The translations under genes and the position numbers were made by a program. Below the pieces are notes generated by a model. That model saw only the letters and a list, made by a program, of their open reading frames with translations, did no database searches and was not told the origin of the DNA. Below are positions 1-8,608 of a DNA stretch of 64,000 nt, in pieces (positions within the stretch are counted from its first letter, which is position 1; each line of letters opens with the position of its first letter). Origin of the DNA: Streptomyces neyagawaensis (GTDB lineage Bacteria > Actinomycetota > Actinomycetes > Streptomycetales > Streptomycetaceae); contig NZ_JAMGBG010000010.1 of the NCBI RefSeq assembly GCF_023516595.1, forward strand, positions 1 to 64,000, read 5' to 3'.

Positions 1-936
1 GCGGGCGCCGTAGATCGTCTCCAGGATCTCGGAGCGTCCGGAGCCGACGAGTCCGGCGAGGCCCACGATCTCCCCGGGCCGGACGTCGAGGTCGAGGGCC
101 TCGAACTCCCCGTCACGGGCGAGCCCCCGCACCTGAAGGACGGGCGCGGTGGCCTCCGGCGGCGGGGCGGGCGGCCGGTCCGGGAAGACGTACTCGACGT
201 TCCGTCCCGTCATCAGCGCCACCACCTCGCGGGTCGGCGTCGACTTGGCGGGCAGTCCGCCGGCCACGGCCCGGCCGTCCTTCAGTACGGTCACCCGGTC
301 ACCGATCCGGCGGATCTCCTCCAGCCGGTGCGAGATGTAGACGACGGCGACCCCGTCGGCGGTCAGGTCCCCCACGATCCTGAACAGGTTGTCGACCTCG
401 TCGGGGTCGAGGGCGGCGGACGGCTCGTCCATCACGATGAGGCGTACGTCGTGGGAGAGCGCCCGCGCCATCGAGACGATCTGCTGCTGGGCTGCGGAGA
501 GTTCACCGACGAGACGCGCCGGATCGATCTCGGGGTGCCCGAGGCGTTTGAGCAGGGCGGCGGTCGAGGCGCGTGCCGCCTTGCCGCGGACGACGAATCC
601 GGCGGCGGTGGGCTCGTGCCCCAGATGCACGTTCTCGGCCACGGAGAGGTGCTCCACCAGATCCAGTTCCTGGTAGATGGTCGCGATGCCCAACCGCATG
701 GCGGCGATCGGCGACTTGAGGGTGACGGGCTCCCCCCGCCAGCCGATGGTGCCGCCGTCGGGCTGGTGAGCGCCCGCGAGCACCTTGATCAGGGTGGACT
801 TGCCGGCGCCGTTCTGACCGAGCAGGCAGTGGACCTCCCCCGCCTGCACGTCGAGGTCGACGCCGTCGAGGGCCCGGACGCCGGGGAACGACTTGGTGAT
901 GCCGGACATGGTGAGCAGCGGTAATTCTGGTGCCAT
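1..936 (-). CDS. Sugar ABC transporter ATP-binding protein (partial)
   Basis: This is the cytoplasmic ATPase of a carbohydrate ABC importer of the RbsA/MglA/XylG type, which carries two fused nucleotide-binding domains. About 312 residues lie in the window and the rest runs off the left edge. The first domain has a Walker A motif (LGQNGAGKST), a degenerate signature (LSAAQQQIV) and Walker B (LIVMDEPSAALD). A second domain begins before the edge (VGLAGLVGSGRSE). The full family length is about 500 residues. It lies 140 bp downstream of a ROK regulator on the same strand, the usual Streptomyces order, with permease and binding protein expected outside the window. The sugar cannot be read from the sequence. 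Confidence 0.93.
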   Translation of the reverse strand, partial: MAPELPLLTMSGITKSFPGVRALDGVDLDVQAGEVHCLLGQNGAGKSTLIKVLAGAHQPDGGTIGWRGEPVTLKSPIAAMRLGIATIYQELDLVEHLSVAENVHLGHEPTAAGFVVRGKAARASTAALLKRLGHPEIDPARLVGELSAAQQQIVSMARALSHDVRLIVMDEPSAALDPDEVDNLFRIVGDLTADGVAVVYISHRLEEIRRIGDRVTVLKDGRAVAGGLPAKSTPTREVVALMTGRNVEYVFPDRPPAPPPEATAPVLQVRGLARDGEFEALDLDVRPGEIVGLAGLVGSGRSEILETIYGAR

Positions 937-1076
937 GAGTTCCCCTTGGCGGGCGTGCGGGCCGGTTGCAGGGCGAATCAGCCTGCGGGGCAGGCGCGTT
1001 CAGGCAGAGCAGGGTGGGGCAGGGCTGAGCCGGGCAGAGCAGGGCGCTGTGCTGGTGATCGCTCCGTACGGGGCGG
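937..1076. repeat. Short direct repeats between ROK gene and ABC ATPase
   Basis: The 140-bp gap holds a purine-rich stretch in which GGCAGAGCAGGG occurs at 1003-1014 and again at 1033-1044, exactly 30 bp apart, with a shorter CAGGG motif between them. It could be a regulatory or leader region for the ABC genes. No convincing promoter hexamers were seen. Confidence 0.4.
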
Positions 1077-2267
1077 TTACGCGGGTGAGAACAGGTGGTC
1101 GCTGATGAGGCGGGCCGCGCCGATGACTCCGGCGGTGGGCCCCAACTCCCCCAGCACGATCGGCAGGTTGCCCGTCGCGAGGGGCAGGGACTGGCGGTAG
1201 ACCTGGGTACGGATGGCGGCGAGCAGGGTGTGGCCGAGGCCGGTCACCCCGCCGCCGATCACCACCAGGCCGGGGTTGAAGAAGCTGACGAGTCCGGCGA
1301 TGACCTGGCCGGTGCGGTTGCCGCCCTCGCGTATCAGGTCGAGGGCGGTGGCGTCACCGGCGGCGGCCGCGGCGGCGACGTCGACGGCGGTCAGGGTGCC
1401 GTTGGTCTCCAGCCGGGAGGCCAGCTCCACCGAGAGGCCCTGCTGGGCGGCCTCCTTGGCGTCGCGGGCGAGCGCGGCTCCGCTGAAGTGGGCCTCCAGG
1501 CAGCCCCGGTTGCCACAGGCGCAGGGGCGGCCGTCCGGTACGGCGAGGATGTGGCCGATGTCGCCGGCGCTGCCCGTCGTACCGCGGTGGACCTCGCCGC
1601 CTGCGACGATGCCGCAGCCGATGCCGGTGCCTATCTTGACGCAGAGGAAGTCGCCCACGGAACGGGCCACGCCCGCGTGCTGCTCCCCCATCGCCATCAG
1701 GTTCACGTCGTTGTCGACCATTACCGGGCAGCCGAGTTCCTGGCTGAGCGCCTCGCGCACCGGGAACCCGTCCCAGCCGGGCATGATCGGCGGGGCCACC
1801 GGGACGCCCTCGGGAAAGCGGACCGGTCCGGGGACGCCGATGCCGGCGCCGTCGAACCCTTCCGCGAGCCCCGAGGCCCTCAGCTTGGCGGCCATGGAGA
1901 GGACCTGTTCGAAGACGGCGACGGGGCCGTCCCGGACGTCCATGGGCTGGTTGATGTGACCGAGGATCTCCAACTCGGCGTTGGTGACGGCCACGTCGAT
2001 CGAGGTCGCGCCGATGTCGACGCCCAGGAAGCGGAGCCCGGGGGCGAGCCGGATGTTGTGCGAGCGCCGGCCGCCGCGCGAGGCGGCGAGTCCGTCGGCC
2101 ACGACCAGACCCGTCTCCAGCAGCCGGTCCACCTCGACGGCCAGCTTCGACCGGGAGAGGTCGACCCGGTCGCCGAGCTGTGCGCGGGAAGCGGGTCCGC
2201 CGTCCCGCAACAGCTTCAGCAGCCGTGCCTGATGCGCGTTCGCGGGACGAGCCGTCATCCGTCTCAC
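1077..2267 (-). CDS. ROK-family transcriptional regulator
   Basis: A 396-residue ROK (repressor, ORF, kinase) protein. The N-terminal winged helix (about residues 10-70, ANAHQARLLKLLRDGGPASR) binds DNA. The kinase-like domain starts at GVDIGATSIDVAV and contains the zinc-binding ROK signature (CACGNRGCLEAH). XylR/NagC-type members usually repress a sugar uptake operon and release on sugar binding, which fits the ABC ATPase just downstream. The GTG start at 2267 was chosen because GGGGAGG precedes it by 5 nt; an ATG three codons further in (2258) is an alternative. Upstream 2268-2549 is the region shared with the divergent STAND gene. Confidence 0.92.
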   Translation of the reverse strand: MRRMTARPANAHQARLLKLLRDGGPASRAQLGDRVDLSRSKLAVEVDRLLETGLVVADGLAASRGGRRSHNIRLAPGLRFLGVDIGATSIDVAVTNAELEILGHINQPMDVRDGPVAVFEQVLSMAAKLRASGLAEGFDGAGIGVPGPVRFPEGVPVAPPIMPGWDGFPVREALSQELGCPVMVDNDVNLMAMGEQHAGVARSVGDFLCVKIGTGIGCGIVAGGEVHRGTTGSAGDIGHILAVPDGRPCACGNRGCLEAHFSGAALARDAKEAAQQGLSVELASRLETNGTLTAVDVAAAAAAGDATALDLIREGGNRTGQVIAGLVSFFNPGLVVIGGGVTGLGHTLLAAIRTQVYRQSLPLATGNLPIVLGELGPTAGVIGAARLISDHLFSPA

Positions 2268-2488
2268 GAGCCCCTCCCCGCTCAACCGGCCTGTGTCGCG
2301 CTGGGTTCCGGCCACCTCGGTGTGGCTTGCTTTCGCAGGGAACGTAGCAGCGGTCACCACGACTGGGAAGAAGTTGCGCGGAGATTGCCGTCAACTTTCT
2401 CCACTCACAGGACAAAGAAGCGTCCCGTTACCGCCACATCTCGGACTCACATGATCACAGAGCCGTATATCCGCCCAGGCCAGGGCGG

Positions 2489-2521
2489 TTTGCTTTGTAC
2501 GGCGCCTCGGACGGGTATACG
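2489..2521 (+). promoter_or_regulatory. Possible promoter for the STAND/propeller pair
   Basis: A TTGCTT-like -35 (2490-2495) and a TATACG -10 (2516-2521) lie about 20 bp apart upstream of the first start codons. The spacing is long, so this is tentative. Initiation about 7 nt after the -10 would fall next to an ATG at 2530, which opens a seven-codon frame ending in the ATGA that supplies the 2550 start. Confidence 0.3.
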
Positions 2522-2549
2522 AAACCGGCATGGACACAGCGACGGCCTC

Positions 2550-5285
2550 ATGAGACGCCACGGCTCGCGTGAACGGAATCGGTGGGGTCTTCGGTGGGGC
2601 CGGAGCCTTCCGTGGGGCCGGAGCCTTCCCTGGGGCCGGTCCCGCCCGCACACGCTGATCGCCGAGGGCACCGGTTCCATCGTCGCCGGGCGCGACATCC
2701 ACCACGCCACCGTGTACATCGGGACGGGCGGGGAGAACATCGCGGCACAGGACCTCAGGGCCCTCGCTTGGCACGAGCGGATCAAGCGGGAGCGGGCCTC
2801 CACCGAGCGGCAGCGCGAGGCGTTCGCACGGCACTTCCTGCCGAAGGCCAGGGCCTCGGTCCGGACGGACGAGGACACCTGGGACTTCACCGGACGGCGG
2901 GAGGCACTGCGCCGGATCGTGACCTGGCTGACCGACCCGGCTGACAACCGCCGGGGCCTCGTCGTCTCGGGCGGCCCGGGATCGGGTAAGACGGCTGTCC
3001 TCGGACTGATCGCGTCCCTTGCGGATTCCCGCCACCACGAGCACGTGCCCTTGGACCGGGTCGGTGTCTCCGAGGAGGCCCTCCCTCCCCGGAACAGCTT
3101 CACCACGGTGATCCACGCGGCCGGGCTGAAGGCGGAGACGATCGTCGACGCCGTCGCCCACGCCGCCCGCCGCTCGACGGCGTCGGCCCCGGTCGTCCTC
3201 ATCGACGCGGTCGACGAGACCGACAAGCCCGAGCTGCTGGTCGACGAGGTCCTGAAGCACCTGCTCCTCGACGGCTCGGTACGCCTCCTCCTCGGCATGC
3301 GCACCGAACTGGCCACCCGTCTGCGCGACTTGTGCGACATGGTCGACCTGGACGGCGACTTCGCCGACCCGGAGGGCCTGCGGCGCCACGTCGAGCACGT
3401 CCTGCTCCAGGCGACCCGGGACAGCCCGTTCCGGCGGGCGCCCGCGGGGACGGTGTCCCGGGTGGCCGAGGGGGTCGCCCAGGTGGCCGAGCCGTCGTTC
3501 CTGGTGGGCCGGCTGCTGGCCCGGATGCTCGCCGCCCGCGCGGAACCGCCCGAGCTCCGCCCGGGCTGGGAGACCGAACTGCCGCGTCTGCCGGGGGAGA
3601 TCCTGGAGCGGGACCTGACCGAGCGGCTCGGCCGGGAGCGGGCCGAGCGGGCCCTGGACCTGCTGCGCCCGCTGGCCTTCGCGGAGGGCAACGGCCTGCC
3701 GGACGAGGACATCTGGGCGGGCCTCGCCGGCCGGATGGCGGGGCGCCGCTACGACTACGACGACGTGCTCTGGCTGCGCGAGCACGTGGGGAGCTACGCG
3801 GTCAGGTCGACGGACCAGGGGCACACCGTCTACCACCCCCACCATCTGTCCCTCGCGGAGCATCTGCGCACGGTGCCGGATCCTCAGGCGGTGCACCGGT
3901 GCTTCGTCGACTACCTCGTCGACCACACGCCGGTACGCGCCGACGGAACCCGTGACTGGCGACGGGCCAGCTTCTACACCCATGCCTACCTCGCCACCCA
4001 CATCGCCAAGGCCGGCGGCCACCCCGTCCTCGACGAGCTGATGCTCGACCCGGCGTACCTGCTCGGCGCGATCCCGTACCGCCTCCTCGGGGCGCTGGAC
4101 GGTCACCGGTTGCCCGCCGACCGGGACGTGTCGGAGGTGCGGGCGGCGATCAACGCCTACCGGCAGGCCGCCGCCGACTTCCGCCGTACGGAGCCGGAAC
4201 TGCGGCCGGCGGCGCTCGACCTGGCGGTGCGCACCCATGACGCCCGTACCCTCCGGGCCCGGATGCCGCCCGTGCCCGACACCTCGCCCTGGAAGGCCCG
4301 CTGGGTCGACCTGCGCCCCCGGCGCAGCGGCTACACCCTCACCAAGCTCTCCGGCGAGGTCACCCGCATGTCGGCGTTCCGGTACGGCGGCGAGCAGTAT
4401 CTGGCGGTCGTGTCCGACGCCGGCGAGATCGAGGTGTGGAACGTCGACGCCGACCGTCCGGTCATCAGGGGCACCATCACCCGGGGAAAGCACATCACCG
4501 GCCTGGACACCGCGGTCGGGAACGGTCACGTGTACATGGCGACGAGCAGCGCGAGGCGGGTCCAGCTCTGGGATGTGTTCGGGGGCAACCGGGCACTCGG
4601 CGGCTGGTCCGTCGGCCATGCGGCCTCGGACAGTGAGACGAGTGCGGTGGCGTTCGCCGAAGTCGGGGGCGAGCCGCGGTTGTTCTGCATGACCGACGAC
4701 GGTCTCCTGCACCGCTACGACGTGGTGGGGGCGACCCAGCTCCCTGCCCTGCCCATGGACCGCGCATGCGATTTCATGAGAAGCAACGCGACCGTCGTCG
4801 TCACCCCGGTCGGGGGACGCCCTCGGGCCGTCGTGAGCGCCTGGAACGGCCTCCACCTCATCGATCTGGAGACCGGCCGCAGCGAGCGTCGTTCCGGAGG
4901 CAGCGGCTACGCCAGGGGCATTCAGGTCATCCCCGGAACGGATCCCCCGCAGTTCCTGGTCGGCAAGGACAACCACACGGTCTTCCGGGTCCATCTGGAT
5001 CGTGCGCCGCAGCAGCTCCGCACGAGCCCCGAGTCCGTCCGGGACGTCGATGTGTGGGCGAGGGGCGGTGACACCTTCGCGATCGCGGGACACGACTACT
5101 GCGACCAGCCACTGGAACTCTTCTCGCTGACGCGGCCGGGCCTGTCGGTCTGCGACTTCTACGACCTGCGCTCGGCCGTGAGCCAGGTACGCGTCCTCGA
5201 ACTGCGTCACGGCCATGTGGTGATAGCGGCCGGTCAACGTTCCGGCGCCGTCAGGATCTGGGACTTCCCCGAGGTGCCCGAATGA
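2550..5285 (+). CDS. STAND/NACHT-like NTPase with propeller-like C-terminus
   Basis: A 911-residue predicted cytoplasmic ATPase of the STAND type. The N-terminus carries the repeated peptide WGRSLP, then a short beta motif (GTGSIVAGRDI, about residue 40). A helical linker leads to a P-loop (SGGPGSGKT, K about 147) and a Walker B of STAND style (VVLIDAVDE, about 215-224). A helical region follows, and the last 320 residues have propeller-like blades (YLAVVSDAGEIEVWNV, RVQLWDV, GAVRIWDF). Such proteins typically sense ligands and oligomerise in signalling or antiphage defence; that function is inferred. The start is uncertain because the SD is poor. The stop overlaps the next start (ATGA), so the pair is translationally coupled. 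Confidence 0.85.
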   Translation: MRRHGSRERNRWGLRWGRSLPWGRSLPWGRSRPHTLIAEGTGSIVAGRDIHHATVYIGTGGENIAAQDLRALAWHERIKRERASTERQREAFARHFLPKARASVRTDEDTWDFTGRREALRRIVTWLTDPADNRRGLVVSGGPGSGKTAVLGLIASLADSRHHEHVPLDRVGVSEEALPPRNSFTTVIHAAGLKAETIVDAVAHAARRSTASAPVVLIDAVDETDKPELLVDEVLKHLLLDGSVRLLLGMRTELATRLRDLCDMVDLDGDFADPEGLRRHVEHVLLQATRDSPFRRAPAGTVSRVAEGVAQVAEPSFLVGRLLARMLAARAEPPELRPGWETELPRLPGEILERDLTERLGRERAERALDLLRPLAFAEGNGLPDEDIWAGLAGRMAGRRYDYDDVLWLREHVGSYAVRSTDQGHTVYHPHHLSLAEHLRTVPDPQAVHRCFVDYLVDHTPVRADGTRDWRRASFYTHAYLATHIAKAGGHPVLDELMLDPAYLLGAIPYRLLGALDGHRLPADRDVSEVRAAINAYRQAAADFRRTEPELRPAALDLAVRTHDARTLRARMPPVPDTSPWKARWVDLRPRRSGYTLTKLSGEVTRMSAFRYGGEQYLAVVSDAGEIEVWNVDADRPVIRGTITRGKHITGLDTAVGNGHVYMATSSARRVQLWDVFGGNRALGGWSVGHAASDSETSAVAFAEVGGEPRLFCMTDDGLLHRYDVVGATQLPALPMDRACDFMRSNATVVVTPVGGRPRAVVSAWNGLHLIDLETGRSERRSGGSGYARGIQVIPGTDPPQFLVGKDNHTVFRVHLDRAPQQLRTSPESVRDVDVWARGGDTFAIAGHDYCDQPLELFSLTRPGLSVCDFYDLRSAVSQVRVLELRHGHVVIAAGQRSGAVRIWDFPEVPE

Positions 5286-6502
5286 GTCGAGAAACGGAAC
5301 AGCCCGGTGAACCGATCGCCGTGCACACCACGGAACACGACGGCCGCCGGGTCGTGGTGGTCGTCCACCCCGACCACATCGTCCTACGGGACTGCTCCGA
5401 CGGGCAGGTGATGGCCAGGCACCGCGCGCCGTACGAGCCCGAGTACACCGCCTGCGTGTCCCACCACGGAACGGCGCTGCTCATCGTGAGCTCCTACGAC
5501 AAGGTGTTCGCCCTCGACCTGAGGAACGGAACGGACGCGCCCGTAGGCTCGTGCGACTCGTACGTCACAGCTCTCGCAGCCCGATGCCAGGGCCAGAAGC
5601 TCCTGGTGGCGGTGGGTGAGCGATCAGGGTCCGTCCGTGTCTTCACCCTCGACGCGGACCCGGAATGGTCCTCCACGACGGTCCCCGCCCATCAGAACAG
5701 GGTCCTCTCGGTGTCCCTCGGCCTCGTCCGGGGACGGCCGTACGTCGTCAGTTGCGCGGACGACTCGACGGTGACGCGCACCTCTCTCGGCACGAAGCCC
5801 TCACGCAGTCTCTGGGAGCTTCGCTGGGAGGAGGACACGCAGTCCTCGACCGGTTTCTCGTGCGGCTGGATGCCTCATGGCACCGCCTATCCCTTCAACC
5901 TCAACGAGGCGTTGCACAAGCATGTCTGGAACCCCGACGCACAAGCTTGGCTGGGCGCTCTCGAGCAGCGCAGGGCAGCCGTGCGGGAATGCCTTCTGGT
6001 CGAGACGGGACGTGCCTCGCTCGCCCTCGTCACCGGCAAGGACGCACTGCACACCATGATGACCCTCGGGGTGGTTCCGCAGCCGCGGACCCTGCCGTCC
6101 AAGACCCTCGCCTTCGCCGTCCCGGGGCGGCTCGCGGCCGCCCACCCGATCCGTCGGGGCCTACGGCTCGCGTTGCTCCAGGGATCCGCCGTGCACATCG
6201 CCGACCTGCGGTTGATCCACACGTGGCACTGGGTCAACCGCGTCTTCAATCTCCTGGCATTCTGCGGCTGGTTCCTGCTGATCCGCAGTGAGCCGCTGGC
6301 CTGGTTCCTGCTCCCCATGGCGCTGTCGATGGCATTCCAGGCATTCGAGAGGCCGACCTTGAGCGGTATCGACAGCCGGCCGCTCGCTGACATCGATCTC
6401 CACGGCGAAGTCATCGACGTCGACTTCGCCGGCCCCGACGCCCTGGTGGCCCTCAGCCATCGCGGCACAGCCACCTTCGACCTGTCGGGCACTGAATCCT
6501 GA
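5282..6502 (+). CDS. Propeller-like protein with membrane hairpin, partner of the STAND NTPase
   Basis: A 406-residue protein starting in a 4-nt overlap with the NTPase gene. Residues 10-200 contain WD40/PQQ-like blades (RVVVVVHPDHIVLRDC, LLVAVGERSGSVRVFTLD, PYVVSCADDSTVTRTS). Near residues 313-352 lies a strongly hydrophobic stretch (VFNLLAFCGWFLLI and AWFLLPMALSMAF), probably two membrane segments, followed by one more blade-like stretch (VIDVDFAGPDALVALSHRG). The layout suggests a membrane-tethered propeller that pairs with the propeller end of the coupled NTPase; that role is inferred. It ends 7 bp from the convergent GntR gene. No enzymatic motif is visible. Confidence 0.8.
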   Translation: MSRETEQPGEPIAVHTTEHDGRRVVVVVHPDHIVLRDCSDGQVMARHRAPYEPEYTACVSHHGTALLIVSSYDKVFALDLRNGTDAPVGSCDSYVTALAARCQGQKLLVAVGERSGSVRVFTLDADPEWSSTTVPAHQNRVLSVSLGLVRGRPYVVSCADDSTVTRTSLGTKPSRSLWELRWEEDTQSSTGFSCGWMPHGTAYPFNLNEALHKHVWNPDAQAWLGALEQRRAAVRECLLVETGRASLALVTGKDALHTMMTLGVVPQPRTLPSKTLAFAVPGRLAAAHPIRRGLRLALLQGSAVHIADLRLIHTWHWVNRVFNLLAFCGWFLLIRSEPLAWFLLPMALSMAFQAFERPTLSGIDSRPLADIDLHGEVIDVDFAGPDALVALSHRGTATFDLSGTES

Positions 6503-6509
6503 CCCGGCG

Positions 6510-7187
6510 CTACGGCCGAGGGCGGTCGTGGTACGTCTTGCGGGTGTGCTCCGTGTGTGCCCGCATGACCTCCGTCGCCCGCTGCTCGTCGCGGGCCGAG
6601 ATCGCCGCGATCAGTTCGCGGTGTTCGCTCCAGGACTGGTGGCCGCGCTGCCGGGCGACCGGCGTGTAGTACCAGCGGACGCGGCGGTCGACCTGGGCGG
6701 CAAGTTCGGCGAGGACCGTGTTGCCGGCGAGTTCCATGACCTTCGCGTGGAAGCGGGCGTTCAGTGCGACGGTGGCGTCCACGTCGTCCGCCTCCACCGC
6801 CCGCTCGCCCTCCGCGCAGAGTTCCGTCAGCGCCGTGATCCCCGCCGTACCGGCGTTCGCCGCGGCGAGGCGGGCCGCCTCCGCCTCCAACAGGGTGCGG
6901 ACGGTGAGGAGTTGGTCGGCCTCCTCCTCCGTCGGCTCGTGCACGAACGCGCCCTGCGCGGGCCGCAGCTCGACCCAGCCCTCGGTGTTCAGCCGCTGGA
7001 GGGCCTCGCGGACCGGCTGCCGGGACACCCCGAGGTGGCCGGCGAGTTCACTCTCGACCAGGTGGTGGCCGGGGCGCAGGGCGCGGGTGGTGATCAGTTC
7101 GAGCAGGGCCTCGTAGACGCGGTCGCGCAGCGGGCCGGGACGTTCCAGCCTGGGGACGGCCCCGTGCGGCAGTCCGGTCGACAACAT
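6510..7187 (-). CDS. GntR-family (FadR/FCD) transcriptional regulator
   Basis: A 225-residue regulator. The N-terminal winged helix contains the GntR core (HLVESELAGHLGVSRQPVREALQRL), followed by a helical FCD ligand-binding domain with the usual metal/ligand residues (ALNARFHAKVMELAGN and WSEHRELIAAI). FCD regulators bind small organic acids and control nearby catabolic genes. The start at 7187 has AAGGGG about 5 nt upstream; an in-frame upstream extension to 7262 lacks such a site. The gene convergent to it is the propeller protein, while the FabH and MFS genes lie upstream on the same strand, so an organic-acid target is possible but unproven. Confidence 0.92.
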   Translation of the reverse strand: MLSTGLPHGAVPRLERPGPLRDRVYEALLELITTRALRPGHHLVESELAGHLGVSRQPVREALQRLNTEGWVELRPAQGAFVHEPTEEEADQLLTVRTLLEAEAARLAAANAGTAGITALTELCAEGERAVEADDVDATVALNARFHAKVMELAGNTVLAELAAQVDRRVRWYYTPVARQRGHQSWSEHRELIAAISARDEQRATEVMRAHTEHTRKTYHDRPRP

Positions 7188-7369
7188 CGGGTCCCCTTCC
7201 AGAGCACCACTGGGTGTACCGCACGCGGAAAGCCAACGGCCCGTACTGGAAGTCGAGGTCAACTGCGAGGTCGACGGCCAGTATGGATTGTCCTTCGTCT
7301 ACAGTCCACGAGCCCCATTGGCCAGGGAGTTGACGCGTCTGTCTCGTCACATCACCACCAAGGCGGTGC

Positions 7370-8320
7370 TCAGGGGCAGCGGACGACCTGTCCGGCGTAC
7401 GACAGGTTGCCGCCGAAGCCGAACAGCAGCACGGGGTCGCCGGTGGAGATCTCGCCGCGTTCGACGAGCTTGGAGAAGGCGAGCGGGATGCTCGCGGCCG
7501 AGGTGTTGCCGGACTCGGTGACGTCCCGTGCGACGACGGCGTTGACGGCGCCGATCTTCTCCGCGAGGGGCTCGATGATGCGCAGGTTGGCCTGGTGGAG
7601 GACGACCGCGGCGAGGTCGGCGGGGGCAAGGCCGGCCTTCTCGCAGGCGACGCGGGCGATGGGCGGCAGTTTGGTGGTGGCCCAGCGGTAGACGCTCTGC
7701 CCCTCCTGGGCGAACCGTGCGGGCGTCCCCTCGATCCGCACCGCGTGGCCCATCTCGGGCACCGAGCCCCACAGCACCGGCCCGATGCCGGGCGCCCCGG
7801 CGGCGGGGTCGGCCGCCTCGACGACCGCCGCGCCCGCACCGTCCCCGACGAGCACACAGGTCGTGCGGTCGGTCCAGTCCGTCACCTCGGACATCTTGTC
7901 GGCACCGATGACGAGCGCCCGGGTGGCCCCGCCCGCGCGGACGGCGTGGTCGGCGGTGGCGAGGGCGTGGGTGAAGCCGGCGCAGACGACGTTGATGTCC
8001 ATGGCGGCCGGGGACGGGATGCCGAGCCGGCGGGCGACCCGGGCGGCCATGTTCGGGGAGCGGTCGACGGCCGTGGAGGTGGCGACCAGCACGAGGTCGA
8101 TGTCGGCGGCGGTGAGGCCGGCCGTCGCGAGCGCCTTGGCGGCGGCGTGCGCGGCCAGCTCGTCGACGGGTTCGTCGGGTCCTGCGATGTGCCGGGTGCG
8201 GATGCCCACACGGGTCGTGATCCACTCGTCACTGGTGTCGACCATGCCCGCCAGGTCCTTGTTGGTGAGCACCTTGGCGGGCTGGTAGTGGCCGACGGCG
8301 GCGATGCGCGAGCCGATCAT
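7370..8320 (-). CDS. 3-oxoacyl-ACP synthase III-like enzyme (FabH family)
   Basis: A 316-residue thiolase-fold ketosynthase III. Housekeeping FabH condenses acyl-CoA with malonyl-ACP to start fatty acid synthesis; paralogues start polyketides or acylate other substrates. The catalytic triad is complete: C113 (INVVCAGF), H242 (VVLHQANLRI) and N272 (ESGNTSAAS). The family glycine-rich C-terminus (LLFGFGGNLSYAGQVVR) is intact. No acyl carrier protein, malonyltransferase or FabF gene is nearby, so this is a stand-alone paralogue rather than the housekeeping fab cluster. It could serve a specialised acylation. Confidence 0.93.
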   Translation of the reverse strand: MIGSRIAAVGHYQPAKVLTNKDLAGMVDTSDEWITTRVGIRTRHIAGPDEPVDELAAHAAAKALATAGLTAADIDLVLVATSTAVDRSPNMAARVARRLGIPSPAAMDINVVCAGFTHALATADHAVRAGGATRALVIGADKMSEVTDWTDRTTCVLVGDGAGAAVVEAADPAAGAPGIGPVLWGSVPEMGHAVRIEGTPARFAQEGQSVYRWATTKLPPIARVACEKAGLAPADLAAVVLHQANLRIIEPLAEKIGAVNAVVARDVTESGNTSAASIPLAFSKLVERGEISTGDPVLLFGFGGNLSYAGQVVRCP

Positions 8321-8470
8321 GGGTGTTCCCCCTCATAGCCTGTGGTCAGCGGGATTCACCAGTCTGCGCAGTGACCCACGGGTAGGGGGGCGAGTGAGGC
8401 GACAGTAAAGACGAACCCATCTTGTGGGCTTCTGTCAGACTCCTGGACATCCACGTACTCGACCGAGCGG

Positions 8471-8608
8471 TCATGCGGTGAACAGCTGCGTGGCCTTTCG
8501 TACGAGTTCGTACAGTCCGTAGGCGAGCGGTACGCCCACCCACAGCCAGGCGAAGACGATCAGCGGGCGCCGGTCAGGCTGATTCGGGCTGCTGTCGCTG
8601 GACGGCAT
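8471..8608 (-). CDS. MFS transporter small subunit (45 residues)
   Basis: A short gene read directly from the sequence. It starts inside the 3' end of the MFS gene (35-bp overlap, different frame) and has an excellent SD (AAGGAGG, 6 nt before ATG). The peptide has a polar N-terminus, then one transmembrane segment (LIVFAWLWVGVPLAYGLYEL), and ends ATQLFTA. Tiny proteins of this form accompany OxlT-type MFS proteins in many Streptomyces and are described as an MFS small subunit. Translational coupling suggests fixed stoichiometry with the transporter. Its mechanism is unknown. Confidence 0.8.
   Translation of the reverse strand: MPSSDSSPNQPDRRPLIVFAWLWVGVPLAYGLYELVRKATQLFTA

Noticed and set aside
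1095..2549. Open plus-strand frame extending the STAND gene upstream to 1095
   Set aside because: It runs antisense through the ROK regulator; the residues are low-complexity Gly/Ala/Arg shadow sequence, while the family motif begins only after 2640.
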